A stretch of DNA of 64,000 nucleotides, taken from NCBI RefSeq assembly GCF_009497775.1, contig NZ_CP031012.1, positions 868,001-932,000 of the forward strand, in the 5' to 3' direction. Under the pieces are notes generated by a model that saw nothing but the letters and a program-made list of their open reading frames with translations, was not told the DNA's origin and did not search any database. The position numbers and the translations under genes are program-made. Of the stretch, positions 24,546 to 33,642 are shown piece by piece; within the stretch, counting starts at the first letter, position 1; each line of letters starts with the position of its first letter. The DNA is from Alcaligenes faecalis (GTDB lineage Bacteria; Pseudomonadota; Gammaproteobacteria; Burkholderiales; Burkholderiaceae_B).

Positions 24546-26677
24546 TAGTTAGCCAGCCTGGAAAGATCCGCAACCTGGTTCATCAGTGCATGCAGCTTGG
24601 CCAGCAAGGCCAGGCGGTTGGCACGGATGGCAGGATCTTCGGCCATGACCATGACGTCCTGGAAGAAGTTATCCACGGCACCACGGGCCTGGGCCAAGGT
24701 GGCCAGGGAAGCGTCAAATTCACCGGCTTCAAATTGGGCCTGGGCCACGGGCTGCAATTCCTGAATCTTGGCAGCCAGCTCGCGCTCGGCGGGTTCGACC
24801 AGCAGCTTGTCGTCCAGCGTTGCCAGTTCGCCTTCGGCTTTCTTGAGCAGATTGCTGACGCGCTTGTTGGCGGCAGCCAGGCTCTCGGCTTCAGGGCGTT
24901 GGGCAAAGGAGGCGCAAGCCTGGATACGGGCGTGAACCTGTTCCAGTGGAGGACGCAGGGCCAGCACGGCATCTACCACGCTGCGCTCGTAATCGTTGCT
25001 GAGCTGGTTGCGGTAGCGTTCGTAAATGAAGGTTTGAACCGCCTCTACGGTGTCAGCAGCCAGAACACCATCCTTGAAGAAGGACGCGGTGGTGTTCAGC
25101 AGCGTATCCAGATTCAGGCTATTGGCCTTCAGCTGGGCACCGGCTTGCAACTGTTCGTAGGCGCTGATCAGGCCCAGAGCCGCACGGCGCAGGGCGTAGG
25201 GATCGCGTTCGCCAGTAGGAGCCAGACCAATGCCCCAGATACCGACCAGAACCTCGGCGCGCTCGGCCAGGAACAGGATGGCCTGGGTCAGGCTGGCTTC
25301 TGTGACAGGCTGGTCCAGACGGTGACGGTATTGCTCGCGAATCGCCAGCACGATGTCCTCGGGCTCGCCATCGCCTTGGGCGTAGTACGCACCCATCACG
25401 CCTTGCAGCTCGGGGAACTCGCCCACCATATTGGAGTTCAGGTCTGCCTTGGCCAGAAGGGCGGCACGACGGGCGTGCTCTTCATTGGCACCCAGTTGCT
25501 TGGCGATGTAGCCAGCCACGGATTGCAAACGCTCGATACGGTCCAGCTGCGAACCCAGCTTGTTGTGGTACACGCTGCCAGCCAGCGTGGAAACACGCTC
25601 GGCCAGGGTTTGCTTGCGATCAGTCTCAAAGAAGAACTGGGCGTCCGCCAAACGGGGGCGAACCACGCGCTCGTTACCTTCGATGATGTTGCTGGGATCG
25701 TCCACCTTCATATTGCTGACGATCAGGAAGCGATTGGTCAGCTTTTGTGTGGCGGGATCAAACAGCGGGAAGTACTTTTGATTCAGACGCATGGTCAGAA
25801 TCAGACATTCGGAAGGCACTTGCAGGAATTGCTCGTCGAATTGGCCCACGTACACGGTGGGGTATTCAACCAGAGCGGTGACTTCGTTCAGCAACGCTTC
25901 TACTTCGGGATCGTCGCCCAAGGTGGAGTTCAGACGTTTGGCTTCAGCTTCCAGGTCGGTGCGAATCTGTTCGCGGCGAACTTCGAAGGAAGGAACCACC
26001 CAGCCTTGCTCCTGGACTTGTGCGGCCCAGCTGTCGGCGTCACGGATGTCGAAGGGGGCATCGCACATGAACCGGTGGCCGTGTGTCTGGCGACCGGCTT
26101 GCAGGCCCAGCGCGCTGACGGGAACAATGTCCGAACCCCACAGGGCGACCAGACCGTGGGCAGGGCGCACAAAGCGTACGCTGCTGACACCATCGGCCAA
26201 CTGGTAGCGCATCACTTTAGGGATGGGCAGGTGGGTAATCGACCATTCCAGGGCTTCCTGCAGGCCGTCTTTCAGGGCAGCACCAGTGGCAATGCCGCTG
26301 GCGTACAGGTAATCCTGTTTGCCATCGGATTCGCGCAGCAGGTCGCTGGCTTTCAGATGTTCCAGACCTTTGGCGGCCAGACGCTTGGCCAGAGCCGGGG
26401 CGATCTCGCCGTTGGCATCCAGGCCAATATGGGCGGGCATCAGTTTTTCGGTGTAAGGCTGGTCTTCGGCTTGCTGGTAAGCAGCGCTGAACCAGGCGGC
26501 CAGGCGGCGCGGCGTGGCATAGGCACGCACTTCACAGTTCGGGGCCAGCAGGGCCTGTTCGCTCAATACTTTTTGCAGACCTTCGCTAAAGGCCTGACCC
26601 AGCTGTTGCAGCGCTTTGGGGGGCAGTTCTTCGGTGAACAGTTCAATCAGCAAAGGCTGTGTGGTGGAGGCGTTCAT
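24545..26677 (-). CDS. glyS: Glycyl-tRNA synthetase beta subunit
   Basis: GlyS is the large subunit of the heterotetrameric bacterial glycyl-tRNA synthetase and handles tRNA recognition. The 710-residue length is close to the family (about 690-720). N-terminal LLIELFTEELPPKALQQLGQAF and the internal VRFVRPAHGLVALWG, FLIVSNMKVDDPSNIIEGNERVVRPRLADAQFFFETDRK segments are diagnostic. The first base of its ATG is the last A of the glyQ TAA. It is the second gene of the operon. Confidence 0.97.
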   Translation of the reverse strand: MNASTTQPLLIELFTEELPPKALQQLGQAFSEGLQKVLSEQALLAPNCEVRAYATPRRLAAWFSAAYQQAEDQPYTEKLMPAHIGLDANGEIAPALAKRLAAKGLEHLKASDLLRESDGKQDYLYASGIATGAALKDGLQEALEWSITHLPIPKVMRYQLADGVSSVRFVRPAHGLVALWGSDIVPVSALGLQAGRQTHGHRFMCDAPFDIRDADSWAAQVQEQGWVVPSFEVRREQIRTDLEAEAKRLNSTLGDDPEVEALLNEVTALVEYPTVYVGQFDEQFLQVPSECLILTMRLNQKYFPLFDPATQKLTNRFLIVSNMKVDDPSNIIEGNERVVRPRLADAQFFFETDRKQTLAERVSTLAGSVYHNKLGSQLDRIERLQSVAGYIAKQLGANEEHARRAALLAKADLNSNMVGEFPELQGVMGAYYAQGDGEPEDIVLAIREQYRHRLDQPVTEASLTQAILFLAERAEVLVGIWGIGLAPTGERDPYALRRAALGLISAYEQLQAGAQLKANSLNLDTLLNTTASFFKDGVLAADTVEAVQTFIYERYRNQLSNDYERSVVDAVLALRPPLEQVHARIQACASFAQRPEAESLAAANKRVSNLLKKAEGELATLDDKLLVEPAERELAAKIQELQPVAQAQFEAGEFDASLATLAQARGAVDNFFQDVMVMAEDPAIRANRLALLAKLHALMNQVADLSRLAN

Positions 26678-27582
26678 TACTTGGCCTCCGAGGATTTGTT
26701 GCTCAGCATGGGGAAACCTAGGCGTTCGCGGGAGTCGTAGTAAGCCTGTGCAACCGCGCGGGACAGATTGCGGATACGGCCAATATAGGCAGCGCGCTCA
26801 GTCACACTGATGGCGCCGCGGGCATCCAGCATATTGAAGGTATGAGCCGCTTTCAGCGTTTGCTCGTAAGCGGGCAGGGCCAGCGGCACGTCAATGATGC
26901 GCTTGGCTTCGGCTTCGTAGTCGTTGAAATGCGCAAACAGCACATCGGTGCTGGCGTGCTCGAAGTTGTAGGTGGATTGCTCCACTTCGTTCTGGTGGAA
27001 CACGTCGCGGTAGTAAATGCGCTGGCCGTTGTGACCTTCGGTCCAGACCAGATCGTAGACGCTTTCCACGCCTTGCAAGTACATGGCCAGACGTTCCAGA
27101 CCATAGGTGATTTCGCCCGTGGTTGGCGTGCAATCCAGGCCGCCTACTTGCTGGAAGTAGGTGAACTGGGTGACTTCCATACCGTTGAGCCAGACTTCCC
27201 AGCCCAGACCCCAGGCGCCCAGTGTCGGGTTTTCCCAGTCGTCTTCAACAAAACGGATGTCGTGCGCTTTGGGGTTGATGCCCAAGGCTTCCAGCGAGCC
27301 GATATACAAGTCCAGAATGTTTTCAGGTGCGGGCTTGAGCACGACCTGAAACTGGTAATAGTGTTGCAGGCGGTTGGGGTTGTCCCCGTAACGCCCGTCT
27401 TTGGGGCGGCGCGAAGGCTGCACATAGGCAGCGCGCCAGGGTTCGGGGCCGATGGCCCGCAAAAAGGTTGCCGTATGAGAGGTTCCGGCACCGACTTCCA
27501 TATCGTAGGGCTGAAGCAGAGCGCATCCGTGCTTGTCCCAGTATTGCTGGAGCGTAAGTATGATTTGCTGAAAGGTGAGCAT
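26677..27582 (-). CDS. glyQ: Glycyl-tRNA synthetase alpha subunit
   Basis: GlyQ is the catalytic subunit that activates glycine with ATP. The 301-residue product begins [36 protein letters not shown]. Its core, [39 protein letters not shown], is almost invariant in the family. An ATG 28 codons upstream (27666) is open, but the added residues are unlike GlyQ, so 27582 is used. The ribosome binding site is weak. It heads the operon glyQ-glyS-gmhB-plsC-ygjP-like-gloA; a TAAAAT box on the minus strand lies about 40 nt upstream. Confidence 0.96.
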   Translation of the reverse strand: MLTFQQIILTLQQYWDKHGCALLQPYDMEVGAGTSHTATFLRAIGPEPWRAAYVQPSRRPKDGRYGDNPNRLQHYYQFQVVLKPAPENILDLYIGSLEALGINPKAHDIRFVEDDWENPTLGAWGLGWEVWLNGMEVTQFTYFQQVGGLDCTPTTGEITYGLERLAMYLQGVESVYDLVWTEGHNGQRIYYRDVFHQNEVEQSTYNFEHASTDVLFAHFNDYEAEAKRIIDVPLALPAYEQTLKAAHTFNMLDARGAISVTERAAYIGRIRNLSRAVAQAYYDSRERLGFPMLSNKSSEAK

Positions 27583-27824
27583 GAGCAATGGCCAGTAAAG
27601 CGAGAATCTGCAAAATTTTTCTATTTTAGCGTGAACTGCGCCCTTGCAGCAGAAAAGCGCCCGCAATGGGCTATTTTGGCCGTCCGGGCCATGGGCAAGG
27701 CCGCTGTGTACCGGGCGGTCAAGTTGTTTTTAGACGTATCATATGCGTTTGTCCAAATACTGCTTATTTGCTGACCTGATCTTGAAACAGAATCTCGGGC
27801 AGCAGTCTAAAGGAGGCTAGGTCC

Positions 27825-28592
27825 ATGAGTGAACTTGTCACGCTTGAACGTATCGGCAAGGTAGTGTTGATTACCTTGAACCGTCCCGAGGCACGCAATG
27901 CCATCAACCTGGAAACTGCGCAGGCGCTGGCCCAGGCCCTGGATGAGTTCGATGCCGATCCCAGCATTGCCGTGGGCGTGCTGACCGGTGCCAACAATAC
28001 GTTCTGCGCCGGTATGGATCTGAAAGCCTTTGCCAAGACAGGCCAGCGCCCCTATGTAGGCGACCGTGGCTTTGCCGGTATTTGCGAGCGTCCACCAGCC
28101 AAACCTCTGATTGCCGCCGTGGAAGGCTATTGCCTGGCCGGTGGTTTTGAAATTGCCCTGTCCTGCGACCTGATTGTTGCCGCCAACAGCGCCAACTTTG
28201 GCTTGCCTGAAGTAAAACGCGGCATTGTCCCCGGATCGGGTGGCATGGTGCGTTTGCCCAGCCGTGTTCCTTATCACATGGCCATGGAAATGGTGCTGAC
28301 CGGTGGCATGTACCCCGCAGCCCGCATGGCAGAGCTGGGTCTGGTCAGCCGTTTGGCCGAACCCGGCAAAGCTACCGAGCAGGCTCTGGCACTGGCCGAG
28401 CAGATTGCAGCCAACGGTCCTTTGGCCGTGCAAACCGCCAAGAGCATTATTTCCCAGTCGCGCGACTGGCGTCAGTCGGATCTGTTTGATCTGCAACGCC
28501 CACGTATCGCCGGCATTTTCACCTCTGCAGACGCCAAGGAAGGCGCGACGGCCTTCGCTGAAAAGCGCGAGCCTGTCTGGCAGGGCAAATAG
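27825..28592 (+). CDS. Enoyl-CoA hydratase/isomerase (crotonase) family protein
   Basis: This 255-residue crotonase-fold protein most likely hydrates a 2-enoyl-CoA. The oxyanion-hole motifs are present: NNTFCAGMDLKAFA and AAVEGYCLAGGFEIALSCDLIVAA. The equivalent of the second catalytic Glu falls in GLPEVKRGIVPGSGG; the position of the first Glu of mitochondrial crotonase is occupied by the EGYCLAGG loop, where a Gly/Ala-rich sequence lacks it, so the exact reaction is uncertain. AAAGGAGG (27809-27816) is a very strong ribosome binding site. It precedes fumarase by 39 bases and may be co-transcribed. Confidence 0.85.
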   Translation: MSELVTLERIGKVVLITLNRPEARNAINLETAQALAQALDEFDADPSIAVGVLTGANNTFCAGMDLKAFAKTGQRPYVGDRGFAGICERPPAKPLIAAVEGYCLAGGFEIALSCDLIVAANSANFGLPEVKRGIVPGSGGMVRLPSRVPYHMAMEMVLTGGMYPAARMAELGLVSRLAEPGKATEQALALAEQIAANGPLAVQTAKSIISQSRDWRQSDLFDLQRPRIAGIFTSADAKEGATAFAEKREPVWQGK

Positions 28593-28631
28593 TTTCCCCT
28601 TGTTCATCCCGTTTTTTATATAGACGCCACC

Positions 28632-30152
28632 ATGACCACGATCAAAGAAGACGATCTGATTCAGTCCATCGCTGATGCGGTGCAGTTCATCAGTTACTAC
28701 CATCCCACCGACTATCTGGAGCATCTGGCCCGTGCTTACGAGCGCGAGCAGAACCCGGCGGCCAAAGATGCCATCGCCCAGATCCTGACTAACTCGCGCA
28801 TGTGTGCCGAGGGGCACCGCCCCATCTGTCAGGACACCGGGGTGGTCAACGTATTCCTGAAAGTGGGCATGGGTGTGCGCTTTGATACCAAGCGCTCCTT
28901 GCAGGAGCTCTGTGATGAGGGGGTACGTCGCGGTTATCTGAATCCGGATAACCCGCTGCGGGCCTCCATCCTGAACGACCCCCTGTTCACGCGCAAGAAC
29001 ACGCGTGACAACACGCCCTGTATTGTGAATGTCGAACTGATCGCTGGGGATCAGGTCGACATTCAAGTCGCAGCCAAGGGTGGTGGTTCGGAAAACAAGA
29101 GCAAGTTCGTGATGCTCAACCCCAGCGATTCTCTGGTTGATTGGGTACTCAAGACCGTTCCTACGATGGGAGCTGGCTGGTGTCCTCCGGGCATGCTGGG
29201 TATTGGCGTTGGCGGCACAGCCGAAAAAGCCATGCTGATGGCCAAAGAAGCCCTGATGGAAGACATCGATATGTACGAGCTGCTGCAACGCGGTCCGCAA
29301 AGCAAGCTGGAAGAGCTGCGTATCGAGCTGTACGAGAAGGTCAATGCCCTGGGTATTGGCGCTCAGGGTCTGGGTGGTTTGACCACCGTGCTGGACGTGA
29401 AGATCAACACCTTCCCGACCCACGCGGCTTCCAAGCCTGTGGCCATGATCCCCAACTGTGCGGCGACCCGTCACGTGCATTTCTCGCTGGATGGCAATGG
29501 CCCAGCCGAGCTGGCCCCTCCACCGCTGTCGGCCTGGCCTGACATTCACTGGGCACCGGACTACAACAAGTCCCGCCAGGTGAACCTGGACGAGCTGACT
29601 CCTGAAGAAGTAGCTTCCTGGACGCCCGGTCAGACCTTGCTGCTGTCGGGCAAGATGTTGACTGGCCGTGATGCCGCTCACAAGCGTATTCAGGACATGC
29701 TGGAAAAGGGCGAGTCCCTGCCAGTGGACTTCACCAACCGTGTGATTTACTACGTAGGCCCGGTTGATCCTGTGCGTGACGAAGCCGTTGGCCCAGCAGG
29801 CCCAACCACTGCGACTCGCATGGACAAGTTCACCGAGATGATGCTGGCCAAGACCGGCCTGATCTCCATGATCGGCAAGGCCGAGCGTGGCCCAACCGCG
29901 ATTGAAGCGATTCGTGCCCACAAATCGGCTTACCTGATGGCCGTGGGTGGTTCCGCTTACCTGGTGTCCAAAGCCATTCGCAACGCGAAAGTGGTGGCTT
30001 TTGAAGATCTGGGCATGGAAGCCATTTACGAGTTCGAGGTTCAGGATATGCCTGTAACCGTGGCCGTGGATTCGCAAGGTGTGTCCGTGCACAACACCGG
30101 CCCTGCCGAGTGGCGCAAGCGTATTGCAGAGATCTCTTTGGTCGCTGTGTAA
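28632..30152 (+). CDS. Fumarate hydratase class I (iron-sulphur)
   Basis: This [4Fe-4S] enzyme interconverts fumarate and malate in the TCA cycle. The single 506-residue chain contains both halves of the class I family. Cluster ligands are expected at C66 (ICQDTG), C184 (GWCPPG) and C276 (PNCAATRH), with the same spacing as in E. coli FumA. The C-terminal TtdB-like half contains the LSGKMLTGRDAAHKRI and YYVGPVDPVRDEAVGPAGPTTATRMD motifs. No clear Shine-Dalgarno precedes the ATG. Oxygen-labile class I fumarase in a respiratory bacterium is usual for Betaproteobacteria. Confidence 0.95.
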   Translation: MTTIKEDDLIQSIADAVQFISYYHPTDYLEHLARAYEREQNPAAKDAIAQILTNSRMCAEGHRPICQDTGVVNVFLKVGMGVRFDTKRSLQELCDEGVRRGYLNPDNPLRASILNDPLFTRKNTRDNTPCIVNVELIAGDQVDIQVAAKGGGSENKSKFVMLNPSDSLVDWVLKTVPTMGAGWCPPGMLGIGVGGTAEKAMLMAKEALMEDIDMYELLQRGPQSKLEELRIELYEKVNALGIGAQGLGGLTTVLDVKINTFPTHAASKPVAMIPNCAATRHVHFSLDGNGPAELAPPPLSAWPDIHWAPDYNKSRQVNLDELTPEEVASWTPGQTLLLSGKMLTGRDAAHKRIQDMLEKGESLPVDFTNRVIYYVGPVDPVRDEAVGPAGPTTATRMDKFTEMMLAKTGLISMIGKAERGPTAIEAIRAHKSAYLMAVGGSAYLVSKAIRNAKVVAFEDLGMEAIYEFEVQDMPVTVAVDSQGVSVHNTGPAEWRKRIAEISLVAV

Positions 30153-30193
30153 GATGTGAAGCGGGAAGCCTGGGCTTCCCGGCGCTGTAGATG

Positions 30194-30265
30194 AAAAGCC
30201 CGCATGAGTGTTTCTGGTCTGCTTGTGAAAGCAGGGGCAGCACAACACTCAATGCGGGTTTTTTT
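30194..30265. terminator. Bidirectional terminator between fumarase and the TetR gene
   Basis: AAAAGCCCGCAT-GAGTGTT pairs with AACACTC-A-ATGCGGG and a T-run, with one bulged A and a loop holding a smaller CTGCTT/AAGCAG hairpin. It serves the convergent fumarase and tetR genes. Confidence 0.85.
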
Positions 30266-30283
30266 ATCTCTGGTTTCGCCTGT

Positions 30284-30871
30284 TCAGGACTTGATCAGCA
30301 AGCCCCGCAGCAGCAAATCCAGTGCTGCCAGCCCTTTCACCAGACGAGCATCGCCGTCCTCTCCCTGGGCAATCCAGAAAGCGGCTTCGGCCAGACTGCC
30401 GTAAATCAGGGACGCCAGGGCGTGGGGATCTGCCAGTTCAATCCGGCCTTGATCCATCAGCGTCTGAATCAAGCCTTCCATGGAGCTCACACAATACTGG
30501 TGCGATTCGGGTGAGGCGCCGCCTAATACGGCCTTCGCATCACACAAGACAATGCGCTGCATTTCCGGCTCCAGCGCCATTTCCAGATAGGCATGGCAGC
30601 GGCGCACAAACCCTTCCCAGGCATCGTCGGCATTGTTTGAAATAGCCTGCAGGCGTTCATCCATTTCCGCGTCGATCTGATCGACTACCGCGGCCAGCAA
30701 ACCTTTTTTGTCACCGAAGTGGTGGTAGAGCGCGCCGCGTGTCAGGCCCGCCTGAGCCGTCAATTCGTCCATGGATGTGTCGGCATAACCACGTTCTGCA
30801 AAGAAAGTGCGAGCGGTGGCGAGCAGGGTGGCGCGGGTTTCTTCCATCTCGGCGCGGGTACGGCGTGCCAT
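30284..30871 (-). CDS. TetR/AcrR family repressor
   Basis: A 195-residue TetR-type regulator. The DNA-binding domain spans residues 1-60, with the helix-turn-helix TSMDELTAQAGLTRGALYHHFGDKKGLLAAVV. The C-terminal half, which would hold the ligand pocket and dimer interface, resembles the AcrR branch that responds to drugs. A good AAGGAGAAAC ribosome binding site precedes the ATG. It is divergent from an MFS exporter gene across a 133-bp gap with three matching operator candidates. The simplest reading is repression of the exporter and of itself, released by an exporter substrate. The ligand is unknown. Confidence 0.92.
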   Translation of the reverse strand: MARRTRAEMEETRATLLATARTFFAERGYADTSMDELTAQAGLTRGALYHHFGDKKGLLAAVVDQIDAEMDERLQAISNNADDAWEGFVRRCHAYLEMALEPEMQRIVLCDAKAVLGGASPESHQYCVSSMEGLIQTLMDQGRIELADPHALASLIYGSLAEAAFWIAQGEDGDARLVKGLAALDLLLRGLLIKS

Positions 30872-30881
30872 AGTTTCTCCT

Positions 30882-30900
30882 TACATACGGACTGAATGTA
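30882..30900. promoter_or_regulatory. TetR operator candidate, site 1
   Basis: TACATACGGACTGAATGTA fits the pattern WACAT-N9-WTGTA shared by all three sites in this gap. It lies 11 bp upstream of the tetR start codon, within its leader or promoter, so it would serve autorepression. Confidence 0.75.
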
Positions 30901-30902
30901 TA

Positions 30903-30931
30903 TTTACATGCACGACGTATGTATATATTAT
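30903..30931 (+). promoter_or_regulatory. Predicted promoter of the MFS gene at 31005
   Basis: TTTACA (30903-30908) and TATTAT (30926-30931) are 17 bp apart. The -35 box lies inside operator site 2, so bound repressor would block RNA polymerase. Confidence 0.6.
30905..30923. promoter_or_regulatory. TetR operator candidate, site 2 (inverted orientation)
   Basis: TACATGCACGACGTATGTA on the plus strand; read on the minus strand it gives ACATACG-NNN-TG-NN-TGTA, the same asymmetric core as sites 1 and 3. Its centre is 23 bp from site 1 and overlaps the -35 region of the MFS promoter. Confidence 0.75.
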
Positions 30932-30935
30932 TTTA

Positions 30936-30954
30936 AACATACGCCTTGTTTGTA
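30936..30954. promoter_or_regulatory. TetR operator candidate, site 3
   Basis: AACATACGCCTTGTTTGTA carries the same ACATACG-NNN-TG-NN-TGTA core in direct orientation. It lies just downstream of the predicted -10 box of the MFS gene, 31 bp centre to centre from site 2. Confidence 0.7.
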
Positions 30955-31004
30955 TTGTCGATGCATCACCGTGTCGTGGCAAGCGGGCGTTCACGGAGAA
31001 TGTA

Positions 31005-32207
31005 ATGGCTCAGCCTTATCGAGAACTTTTTGCCGCGCCCGGCACACGGGGTTTTGCCCTGGCCGGGCTGCTGGCCCGGATTCCGCTGCCCATGATAGGG
31101 ATAGGAATCATCACCATGTTGTCCCAACTGCGGGGCAGCTATGCCTTGGCGGGGGCGGTGTCCGCTTCTTTTGTATTGAGCTATGCGCTGCTATCACCGC
31201 AAGTGTCTCGTTGGGTGGATCTGCGTGGGCAAAGCCGTGTCCTGCCGCTGGCAACAGCCATTAGTGTGCTGGGCCTGCTGCTCTTGCTGGGGGCGACCTG
31301 GTGGCAAGCGCCTGACTGGACCTTGTTTGCAGGCGCGGTGCTGGCTGGTTTCATGCCCAGCATGTCGGCCATGGTGCGTGCACGTTGGACGGCGATTTTC
31401 CGTGGTCAGGATCGTTTGCAAACGGCTTATTCGCTGGAAACTGTGCTGGATGAAGTCACCTTTATTGCCGGGCCGCCTTTGTCGGTGGGTTTGGCGGTTC
31501 TGGTGTTCCCGCAAGCGGGCGTGCTGGCTGCTGCGGTACTGCTGATTGCGGGTGTGTTGGCGCTGCTGCTGCAAAAAGGGACTGAGCCACCGATTCAAAT
31601 CCAGGAGCAGGGCAGTCGCCCTTCGGTTCTGCGTTTGAATAGTGTGCGCCTGTTGGCCTTGCTGATGCTTGCCATGGGTGTGATTGTGGGCACCGTGGAT
31701 ATTGTCAGCGTGGCCTTTGCCGAGCAGATGGGGCAGCCGGGGGCGGCCAGTCTGGTGCTATCGGCTTACGCCCTGGGTTCTTGCGTAGCGGGTCTGGTGT
31801 TTGGTGGTTTGAAGCTGAATATTCCTTTGCATCGCCTGTTGCTGTTGGGCGGTTTGGCCACCGCCGCCACGACTCTGCCTTTATGGCTGGTGACCAGTGT
31901 GACGCAGTTGGCAGGGGCGGTCTTGCTGGCCGGTCTGTTCTTTGCTCCCACCATGATTGTGGCCATGTCGCTGGTCGAGCGTGTGGTGCCCGAGCAGCAA
32001 TTAACCGAGGGCATGACCTGGCTGCTGGCTGGTCTGAATATCGGTGTGGCCTTGGGGGCCGCCGCTTCGGGACAGATGGTGGATCAGGGCGGAGTCAGTT
32101 CCGGCTTTATGGTCGCGCTTTATACCGCTGCCTTGATCGTCTTGCTTGCCTTGTGCAGCCATCAAAGTTTGCGCGGGCCTGTAGTGGCTCGCTCCTGCGC
32201 TGTTTAG
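31005..32207 (+). CDS. MFS transporter under TetR control
   Basis: A 400-residue major facilitator with about 12 hydrophobic helices, likely a proton-driven exporter in the inner membrane. Residues that suggest the family include the intracellular loop RWVDLRGQSRV between helices 2 and 3 and the AVSASFVLSYALLSP segment. The start at 31005 has GGAGA (30995-30999) upstream; a longer frame running back across the operators is rejected. Genomic pairing with a divergent TetR repressor points to export of a toxic compound that is also the inducer. A second MFS gene follows after 24 bases. Confidence 0.85.
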   Translation: MAQPYRELFAAPGTRGFALAGLLARIPLPMIGIGIITMLSQLRGSYALAGAVSASFVLSYALLSPQVSRWVDLRGQSRVLPLATAISVLGLLLLLGATWWQAPDWTLFAGAVLAGFMPSMSAMVRARWTAIFRGQDRLQTAYSLETVLDEVTFIAGPPLSVGLAVLVFPQAGVLAAAVLLIAGVLALLLQKGTEPPIQIQEQGSRPSVLRLNSVRLLALLMLAMGVIVGTVDIVSVAFAEQMGQPGAASLVLSAYALGSCVAGLVFGGLKLNIPLHRLLLLGGLATAATTLPLWLVTSVTQLAGAVLLAGLFFAPTMIVAMSLVERVVPEQQLTEGMTWLLAGLNIGVALGAAASGQMVDQGGVSSGFMVALYTAALIVLLALCSHQSLRGPVVARSCAV

Positions 32208-32231
32208 CCTTCTTTCTTTGAATATTTAGCG

Positions 32232-33422
32232 ATGAATACCTCTTCTCTATCCATGGCCGGGCAACCCGGCAAGCGGCAGTCCTGGTTGGCGGTTAGCGCT
32301 GTTGGCTTGGCCACCTTTTCAGTCGTCACCACGGAAATGTTGCCCGTAGGTTTGTTGACCTCCATTGCAGACAGCTTGCAGACCTCTACGGGGACGGCTG
32401 GTTTGCTGATTTCCTTGCCTGCTTTATTGGCCGCCTTGTTTGCGCCGCTGGTGGTGCTGGCTTCTGGCGGCGTGGACAGGCGCCGCATCCTGTGTGGCTT
32501 GCTGGCCTTGTTGGTGCTGGCCAATATTGCGTCTGCTCTGGCTCCCAGCATCGCCTGGATGCTGGTGGCCGCCCGTGTTCTGGTTGGCTTTTGCATGGGA
32601 GGGATCTGGGCCATTGCGGGTGGCTTGGCCTCTCGTCTCGTTCCGGCTCAGTCTGTGGGTTTGGCAACTTCGATCATCTTCGGTGGGGTCGCCGCGGCTT
32701 CTGTATTGGGCGTGCCCTTAGGCGCCTTGATGGGCGAGCTGGCTGGATGGCGCTGGGCCTTTGGCGGCATGGCGGTGCTTAGCGCTTTGGTGTTGATCTT
32801 CCATCTGGCCGTGATTCCTCCTCTGTCCGTGACGCGCTCGACCACATGGCGTCAGTTCGCAGAGCAATTTGGCAATCGGCAGTTATGGTTTGGTTTGCTG
32901 CTGACCTTGATTCTGGTCGCGGGGCATTTCAGCGCATTTACCTTTGTGCGTCCTCTTTTGCTGTCCGTTTCCGGCATAGGCTCTGAATGGATAGGAGCCT
33001 TGTTGTTTGCTTATGGAGTGGCCGGGATCGCAGGCAATTTCCTGATCGGGATTTCGGCCGCCCAACGTACCGAAGCCAGTTTGATGGCGATTGCGTTGGG
33101 TCTAAGCATCACTGCTTTGCTTTTCTTGACAGTGGGGGCTTCTCCGCTGGGCGGGGGTGCAATTTTGCTGCTTTGGGGGCTGGCTTATGGCGGGGTATCG
33201 GTCGGGCTGATGAGCTGGATGATGAAGGCCGCTGCCAACGCAGTTGAAGTGGCCACCGCTTTGTACGTCGCTGTCTTCAATATCGGCATAGCGCTTGGCT
33301 CCTGGCTGGGTGGGCAGACAGTGGATGCCTATGGTTTAAGCGCGAATCTGGGGCTGGCTGGAGCGGGTTCGTTTGTTGTGTTTTTGCTGCTTTTCGGAAT
33401 AATTTTGCAGCGAAAAAATTGA
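32232..33422 (+). CDS. MFS transporter, DHA1-type
   Basis: A 396-residue major facilitator resembling the AraJ/NepI/SotB-like branch of drug:H+ antiporters: ATFSVVTTEMLPVGLLTSIADSLQTSTGTAGLLISLPALLAALFAPL in helices 1-2 and GGVDRRRILCGLLALLVLANIASALAPS in loop 2-3. Members export purine ribonucleosides, sugars or drugs; the cargo here is not predictable. It sits 24 bp after the TetR-linked MFS gene without a visible terminator and no good ribosome binding site, so it is probably on the same transcript. Confidence 0.85.
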   Translation: MNTSSLSMAGQPGKRQSWLAVSAVGLATFSVVTTEMLPVGLLTSIADSLQTSTGTAGLLISLPALLAALFAPLVVLASGGVDRRRILCGLLALLVLANIASALAPSIAWMLVAARVLVGFCMGGIWAIAGGLASRLVPAQSVGLATSIIFGGVAAASVLGVPLGALMGELAGWRWAFGGMAVLSALVLIFHLAVIPPLSVTRSTTWRQFAEQFGNRQLWFGLLLTLILVAGHFSAFTFVRPLLLSVSGIGSEWIGALLFAYGVAGIAGNFLIGISAAQRTEASLMAIALGLSITALLFLTVGASPLGGGAILLLWGLAYGGVSVGLMSWMMKAAANAVEVATALYVAVFNIGIALGSWLGGQTVDAYGLSANLGLAGAGSFVVFLLLFGIILQRKN

Positions 33423-33642
33423 GCACAAAAACCGGGCTCGGACTGATTTTTCCGGATTTGCCAGGGCGCAAGCGCGGGTTATTGCTTATTGGAGTCTTGA
33501 AGGAGCGCTGCGACGATGTCTGTCAGAACTCCTTGAAATATTCTGTACATCGTTATGTTGTACGGTATAGGGATGCTTTCTGGCTGACCTCCCCTTATGG
33601 GCACACAACGTCGGTATGGGTGGTCTTAATTAAGGGCCTTGT
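33423..33642. other. Intergenic region with a GTACA-N9-TGTAC inverted repeat
   Basis: No convincing gene lies here. The strongest element is GTACA (33545-33549), nine bases, TGTAC (33559-33563), a candidate operator 80 bp ahead of the small gene at 33643. TTGAAA (33533-33538) may be a -35 box. The half-sites differ from those of the TetR operators upstream. Confidence 0.35.

Noticed and set aside
24590..26740. A 716-codon plus-strand open frame opposite glyS
   Set aside because: It is antisense to the well-supported glyS, has no recognisable domain, and its Gly/Gln/His-rich composition is what GC-rich genes give on the other strand.
27807..30248. An 813-codon minus-strand open frame across crotonase and fumarase
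   Set aside because: It crosses two convincing genes and their intergenic gap in antisense, and the translation has no domain.
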